Source of the DNA: Mycobacterium palustre
GTDB taxonomy: Bacteria > Actinomycetota > Actinomycetes > Mycobacteriales > Mycobacteriaceae
Direction: 5' to 3'
DNA: 64,000 bases
NCBI RefSeq assembly: GCF_002101785.1
Contig: NZ_LQPJ01000078.1
Location: forward strand, 1-64,000
Shown here: piece after piece, positions 61,031 through 64,000 of the stretch
Position numbering within the stretch: position 1 is the stretch's first letter
Layout of the letters: every line of letters begins with the position of its first letter
Notes under the pieces: model-generated
The model's database searches: none
Told to the model about the DNA's origin: nothing
The model's input: only the letters and a program-made list of their open reading frames with translations
Made by a program: the position numbers and the translations under genes

Positions 61031-61624
61031 ATGGCTGACAACCCCAACATCGACGAGCTGCGGGCCCCGCTGCTGGCGGCGCTGGGCGCGGCCGACCTCG
61101 CCCTGGCCACCGTCAACGACCTGGTCGCCAACCTGCGCGAGCGTGCCGAGGAGACCCGCACCGACACCCGCAGCCGCGTCGAGGGGAGCCGCGCCCGCCT
61201 GACCAAGCTGCAGGAGGACCTGCCCGAGCAGTTCACCGAGCTGCGCGGACGTTTCACCTCCGAGGAGCTGCGCAAGGCCGCCGAGGGTTACCTGGAGGCC
61301 GCGACCAGCCGGTACAACGAGCTGGTGGAGCGCGGCGAGGCGGCCCTGGAGCGGCTGCGCAGCCAGCGCCCCTTCGAGGACGCGTCGGCGCGCGCCGAGG
61401 GCTACGTGGACCAGGCCGTCGAGCTGACCCAAGAGGCGCTGGGCACCGTCGCGTCGCAGACCCGCGCGGTCGGCGAGCGCGCCGCCAAGCTGGTCGGCAT
61501 CGACCTGCCGAAGAAGGCCGAGGCGGCCAAGAAGGCGCCCGCCAAGAAGGCCCCCGCCAAGAAGGCTCCGGCCAAGAAGGCCCCGGCCAAGAAGGCGGCG
61601 GCCAAGAAGGTCACCCAGAAGTAG
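61031..61624 (+). CDS. hbhA: Heparin-binding hemagglutinin HbhA
   Basis: A 197-residue surface adhesin (Rv0475, 199). It binds heparan sulfate on epithelial cells and is a target of immunity. N-terminal helix (about 10-30), a long coiled coil (about 30-110), then a C-terminal tail (from about 157) made of repeated Lys-Lys-Ala-Pro-Ala units, the heparin-binding part, methylated on Lys in known mycobacteria. No signal peptide, as usual for this protein. Preceded by AAAGGAAGCACC. A hairpin follows the stop. Confidence 0.97.
   Translation: MADNPNIDELRAPLLAALGAADLALATVNDLVANLRERAEETRTDTRSRVEGSRARLTKLQEDLPEQFTELRGRFTSEELRKAAEGYLEAATSRYNELVERGEAALERLRSQRPFEDASARAEGYVDQAVELTQEALGTVASQTRAVGERAAKLVGIDLPKKAEAAKKAPAKKAPAKKAPAKKAPAKKAAAKKVTQK
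61508..61620 (+). repeat. Lys-Ala-Pro repeat tract at the hbhA 3' end
   Basis: Tandem 15-base units (AAGAAGGCNCCNGCC variants) repeated about five times encode the heparin-binding tail. Copy number differs among mycobacteria and can vary by slippage. Confidence 0.8.
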
Positions 61625-61648
61625 TCCGGTGACCGACGGCTGAACCGG

Positions 61649-61676
61649 CTCCGGGTCGCCTCGCGGCGACTCGGAG
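61649..61676 (+). terminator. Strong hairpin after hbhA
   Basis: CTCCGGGTCGCC (61649-61660), TCGC loop, GGCGACTCGGAG (61665-61676): a 12-base stem with one mismatch, 25 bases after the hbhA stop. Only a short T run (TTTT at about 61683) follows, so it is a plausible but imperfect terminator. Confidence 0.5.
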
Positions 61677-61712
61677 TCGACGTTTTGGACGGTCCCCGCA
61701 TAGTCTTAGGGC

Positions 61713-62000
61713 GTGCCTCATGTCGTCAACACCGTCATGTGGGTCCTGCTAGTCGCCGTTTTGGTGACTGCGGTGTACTCACTTGTGCACGCCGCGCTGC
61801 AGCGCCCCGACGCCTACACCGCCGCCGAGAAGCTGACCAAGCCGGTGTGGCTGTTGATACTGGCCGGTGCCGTAGCGCTGACGTCCGTCCTGTATCCCAT
61901 TTTCGGCGTGCTGGGCATGGCCATGGCGGCCTGCGCCGCCGGCGTGTACCTGGTCGACGTGCGACCGAAACTGCTTGAGATCCAAGGGAAGTCGCGCTAG
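61713..62000 (+). CDS. DUF2516 membrane protein (Rv0476-like)
   Basis: A 95-residue protein with three hydrophobic helices (about 4-26, 44-63, 65-83) and a short basic tail. [30 protein letters not shown] is the DUF2516 signature. GTG start. Corresponds to Rv0476 (87). Function unknown. Followed 4 bases later by the secreted DUF2599 gene, then deoC. Confidence 0.88.
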   Translation: MPHVVNTVMWVLLVAVLVTAVYSLVHAALQRPDAYTAAEKLTKPVWLLILAGAVALTSVLYPIFGVLGMAMAACAAGVYLVDVRPKLLEIQGKSR

Positions 62001-62004
62001 CGGG

Positions 62005-62442
62005 ATGAAGTCCCTGCTGGCCGTCCCGGCCGCGCTGCTCGTCGCGCTGCCGGGTACGCCCGCCGCCTCGGCCGACCCGGGGGCCGGCGCGGCCAACCCG
62101 TCCGGCCCGTCGTACCCGCCGCCCTTCGTCGATCACGTCCAGTGGACGCGGTGGAACGGGCTTCCCAGCCTGCGGGTGTTCCCGACTCCGTCCGGGCGGC
62201 TGGCGTCGCGGCAGCCCGCGGCGGACGCCGCCGCCGACGAGGCCTGGGCCGAGGTGCTCGCGCAGGCGCCCGGGGCCGACACGCCCGGGATGCGGGCGCA
62301 GTTCGTGTGCCACTGGCAGTTCGCCGAACTGGCGCAGCCGGGCAAGTCCAGCTGGAACCTCGAACCGTGGCGGCCCGTCGTCGACGACGCCGAGATGGCC
62401 GCCACCGGATGCAATCCGGGCGCCCCGGAGGAAACGTTCTAG
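62005..62442 (+). CDS. Secreted DUF2599 protein (Rv0477-like)
   Basis: A 145-residue secreted protein. Signal peptide about 1-29 ([22 protein letters not shown]), then a mature DUF2599 domain with [24 protein letters not shown] and two Cys ([17 protein letters not shown]) likely disulfide-linked. Matches Rv0477 (148). The ATG at 62005 gives a normal signal peptide. Its TAG stop shares bases with the deoC GTG start (TAGTG), so the two are coupled. Function unknown. Confidence 0.92.
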   Translation: MKSLLAVPAALLVALPGTPAASADPGAGAANPSGPSYPPPFVDHVQWTRWNGLPSLRVFPTPSGRLASRQPAADAAADEAWAEVLAQAPGADTPGMRAQFVCHWQFAELAQPGKSSWNLEPWRPVVDDAEMAATGCNPGAPEETF

Positions 62443-63125
62443 TGGCGAGCCGACTCGGCCGGGCGCAGCTGGCGGCGCTCGTCGACCACACCCTGCTCAA
62501 GCCCGAGGCCACCGCGGCCGACGTGGCCGCCCTGGTCGCCGAGGCCCGGGATCTGGGCGCCTACGCGGTGTGCGTGTCGCCGTCGATGGTGCCGGTCGCG
62601 GTGGCCGCCGGTGGCCCGCGGGTGGCGGCCGTGGCGGGCTTTCCGTCGGGCAAGCACCTGACGGCGATCAAGGCGCAGGAGGCCGCGGCGGCCGTGGCGT
62701 GCGGGGCCGCTGAAATCGACATGGTCATCGACGTCGGCGCCGCGCTGGACGGCGACGTCGACGCCGTGCGGGCCGACATCGCGGCGGTGCGGGCCGCCGT
62801 GGGCGACGCCGTGCTCAAGGTGATCGTCGAGTCGGCGGTGCTGCTGGGCAGCGGGGGCGATCGGGCGCTGGCCGACGTGTGCCGCGCCGCCGAGGACGCC
62901 GGCGCCGACTTCGTCAAGACCTCCACCGGGTTTCACCCCGCGGGCGGGGCGTCGGTGCGCGCGGTCGAGCTGATGGCCGAGACCGTCGGCGGCCGGCTGG
63001 GCGTCAAGGCCAGCGGCGGCATCCGCACCGCCGCGGACGCGCTCGCGATGGTGCAGGCGGGCGCCACGCGGCTCGGCCTGTCGGGCACCCGGGCAGTGCT
63101 CGACGGGCTCGGCCAGGACCGCTAG
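62442..63125 (+). CDS. deoC: Deoxyribose-phosphate aldolase
   Basis: A 227-residue class I aldolase that cleaves 2-deoxyribose-5-phosphate to acetaldehyde and glyceraldehyde-3-phosphate. Schiff-base Lys159 in DFVKTSTGF and second Lys189 in GVKASGGIR, with [10 protein letters not shown] at the start. Matches Rv0478 (224). GTG start coupled to the upstream secreted protein. The acetaldehyde it releases could be used by an aldehyde dehydrogenase such as that at 46.2 kb. It converges with the DUF2993 gene. Confidence 0.97.
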   Translation: MASRLGRAQLAALVDHTLLKPEATAADVAALVAEARDLGAYAVCVSPSMVPVAVAAGGPRVAAVAGFPSGKHLTAIKAQEAAAAVACGAAEIDMVIDVGAALDGDVDAVRADIAAVRAAVGDAVLKVIVESAVLLGSGGDRALADVCRAAEDAGADFVKTSTGFHPAGGASVRAVELMAETVGGRLGVKASGGIRTAADALAMVQAGATRLGLSGTRAVLDGLGQDR

Positions 63126-63133
63126 AAGCCGCT

Positions 63134-63148
63134 ACGGGCCCCGCCCGT
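63134..63148. terminator. Hairpin between convergent deoC and DUF2993 gene
   Basis: ACGGGC (63134-63139) and GCCCGT (63143-63148) form a 6-base stem with a three-base loop in the 22-base gap between the two stop codons. A weak terminator candidate, based on position only. Confidence 0.35.
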
Positions 63149-64000
63149 CACAGGTTGGCGAAGCAGGGGTCGTTGCTGTTGTCGTTGGGGATCGTGGCGT
63201 TCTGCGTCGAAAAGTGGGCGTTGACACCGGTGTCGGTGACCTGCACGCCGTCGGCGTGGATGCCCAGCGGGTAGTTCTTGGTGAAGTTGGCGGTGAAGTC
63301 GTTCAGGGTCGACTGCACCGACTCCTTGGGCATCGTGAAGCCGAGCGCGTTGAAGCTTTCGATCTGCAGCTCGAGCCCGTTGCCGGAGACCACCGGCTTG
63401 GCGGTGATGTTGTCCAGCATGCCTTTGAGCTCGACGGTGCCGTCGGCCGGATGGGTGGTCACGCTGTTGGTGACGAACGGGCCCAGAACGGGAATCGCGT
63501 TTTGCACCGACTGCTTGATGCCGTCAGTCGTCCAGGCGATGGTGGCGTCCAGGGACCCGATGGTGCCCTTCGAGTTGGCCGTCGACTGGAGCCGGACGTC
63601 CTTGATGTTGAGCGTGAGCTTCATGCCCTTGGCGTCGCGGATGTTGTTGCCGGCCGTCTGCACCGAGATGTTGGTGTAGTGCTTGGTCAGTTGCTGCCAC
63701 AGCATCAGCGGCGTGACGCCGAAGGACGCGGTGGCCTGGTCCTTGACCTCGCAGGCCACCGCCTGGGCGACCTTGGAGTTGGCGACGTGGCGGGTGTACA
63801 GCTCGGCCCCGACCAAACCGCCGACGACGAGTGCCAGCACGATGACGCAGATCAGCGCGATCGAAAGCGGGTCGCGGAGGAAGCGTCGTTTCCTTTTCAC
63901 CGGCGGTGGTTCTTCGTTCTGCGCGGCCAGCCGTTCGGTGGGGCCCGCGGGCGGGGTGGCCGGCGGCGGGTAGCTGGGCCGCCGGGCGCCGGCGTGGGGG
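63148..64000 (-). CDS. DUF2993 membrane protein, partial (Rv0479c-like)
   Basis: The gene enters from beyond the window; 284 residues are visible. A proline-rich cytoplasmic N-terminal region (YPPPATPPAGPTERL) is followed by a basic KRKRRFLRD, a membrane helix (LSIALICVIVLALVVGGLVGA), and then a periplasmic DUF2993 domain of about 210 residues with VACEVKDQATASFGVTPLML and FNALGFTMPKESVQSTL. Corresponds to Rv0479c (348). Members of DUF2993 include lipid-linked cell-wall factors; its precise role is unknown. No stop occurs in the frame up to the window edge, so the true start lies outside. Confidence 0.85.
   Translation of the reverse strand, partial: PHAGARRPSYPPPATPPAGPTERLAAQNEEPPPVKRKRRFLRDPLSIALICVIVLALVVGGLVGAELYTRHVANSKVAQAVACEVKDQATASFGVTPLMLWQQLTKHYTNISVQTAGNNIRDAKGMKLTLNIKDVRLQSTANSKGTIGSLDATIAWTTDGIKQSVQNAIPVLGPFVTNSVTTHPADGTVELKGMLDNITAKPVVSGNGLELQIESFNALGFTMPKESVQSTLNDFTANFTKNYPLGIHADGVQVTDTGVNAHFSTQNATIPNDNSNDPCFANL

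Noticed and set aside
61508..61620. Possible CRISPR or tandem-repeat locus at hbhA
   Set aside because: The repeat is coding (Lys-Ala-Pro tail of HbhA), with no spacers.

Overview
The window is high-GC (about 68-70%) actinobacterial DNA with the gene order of a slow-growing Mycobacterium. From start to end it follows the Mycobacterium tuberculosis order from about Rv0424c to Rv0479c, with lineage-specific insertions and losses. The GroEL2 C-terminus, the absence of sigK and the extra mmpS/mmpL pair point to the M. avium complex or a close relative. That placement rests on remembered gene order and protein features, since no search was run. I see no tRNA, rRNA, CRISPR, prophage or insertion sequence.

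Layout. 0-5.3 kb: the giant P-type ATPase CtpH, flanked by two small membrane proteins that share a motif. 5.5-7.7 kb: leftward xthA / GNAT / def set. 8-12.1 kb: rightward DUF3263 protein, VirR, SodC, carboxylate-amine ligase and Lon-N protein, plus an added crotonase. 12.1-14.3 kb: accessory patch with a truncated MFS pump and a divergent DUF2867/TetR pair. 14.3-19.9 kb: AAA ATPase, pssA and psd coupled by 4-base overlaps, an internally deleted MFS gene, and moeA2. 20-24.3 kb: accessory oxidoreductases (VOC protein, flavin monooxygenase, cupin), then a short-chain dehydrogenase with a divergent TetR. 24.3-28 kb: groEL2 behind two CIRCE elements, a PNPOx-like protein and PPE10. 28-32.1 kb: amidohydrolase, Rv0443-like protein, a membrane protein, then decayed remnants of rskA and dipZ where the rskA-sigK block lies in M. 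tuberculosis. 32.1-41.1 kb: two divergent mmpS/mmpL systems around a TetR gene, a cysteine-rich protein and the secreted Rv0455c homologue, which looks like a siderophore-export neighbourhood with an IdeR-like box. 41.1-50.7 kb: echA2, secreted proteins, prolyl oligopeptidase, aldehyde dehydrogenase with its DUF779 partner, small membrane proteins and lpdC. 50.7-56.1 kb: ramB, an acyl-ACP thioesterase-like gene, icl1 and fadB2, centred on the glyoxylate shunt and acyl-CoA metabolism. 56.1-60.4 kb: pcaA, a UbiA-type prenyltransferase and madR, then a DUF445 protein. 60.4-64 kb: an Xre regulator behind a perfect palindrome, hbhA, small membrane and secreted proteins, deoC and a partial DUF2993 protein.

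Most notable points. (1) The N-terminal half of CtpH looks like a second, degenerate P-type ATPase core. (2) Remnants of rskA and dipZ, the SigK anti-sigma factor and a SigK target in M. tuberculosis, lie side by side, each keeping its two ends and missing the middle. (3) Several strong palindromes sit in regulatory gaps: upstream of the Xre gene, between icl1 and fadB2, between madR and the DUF445 gene, and at icl1.
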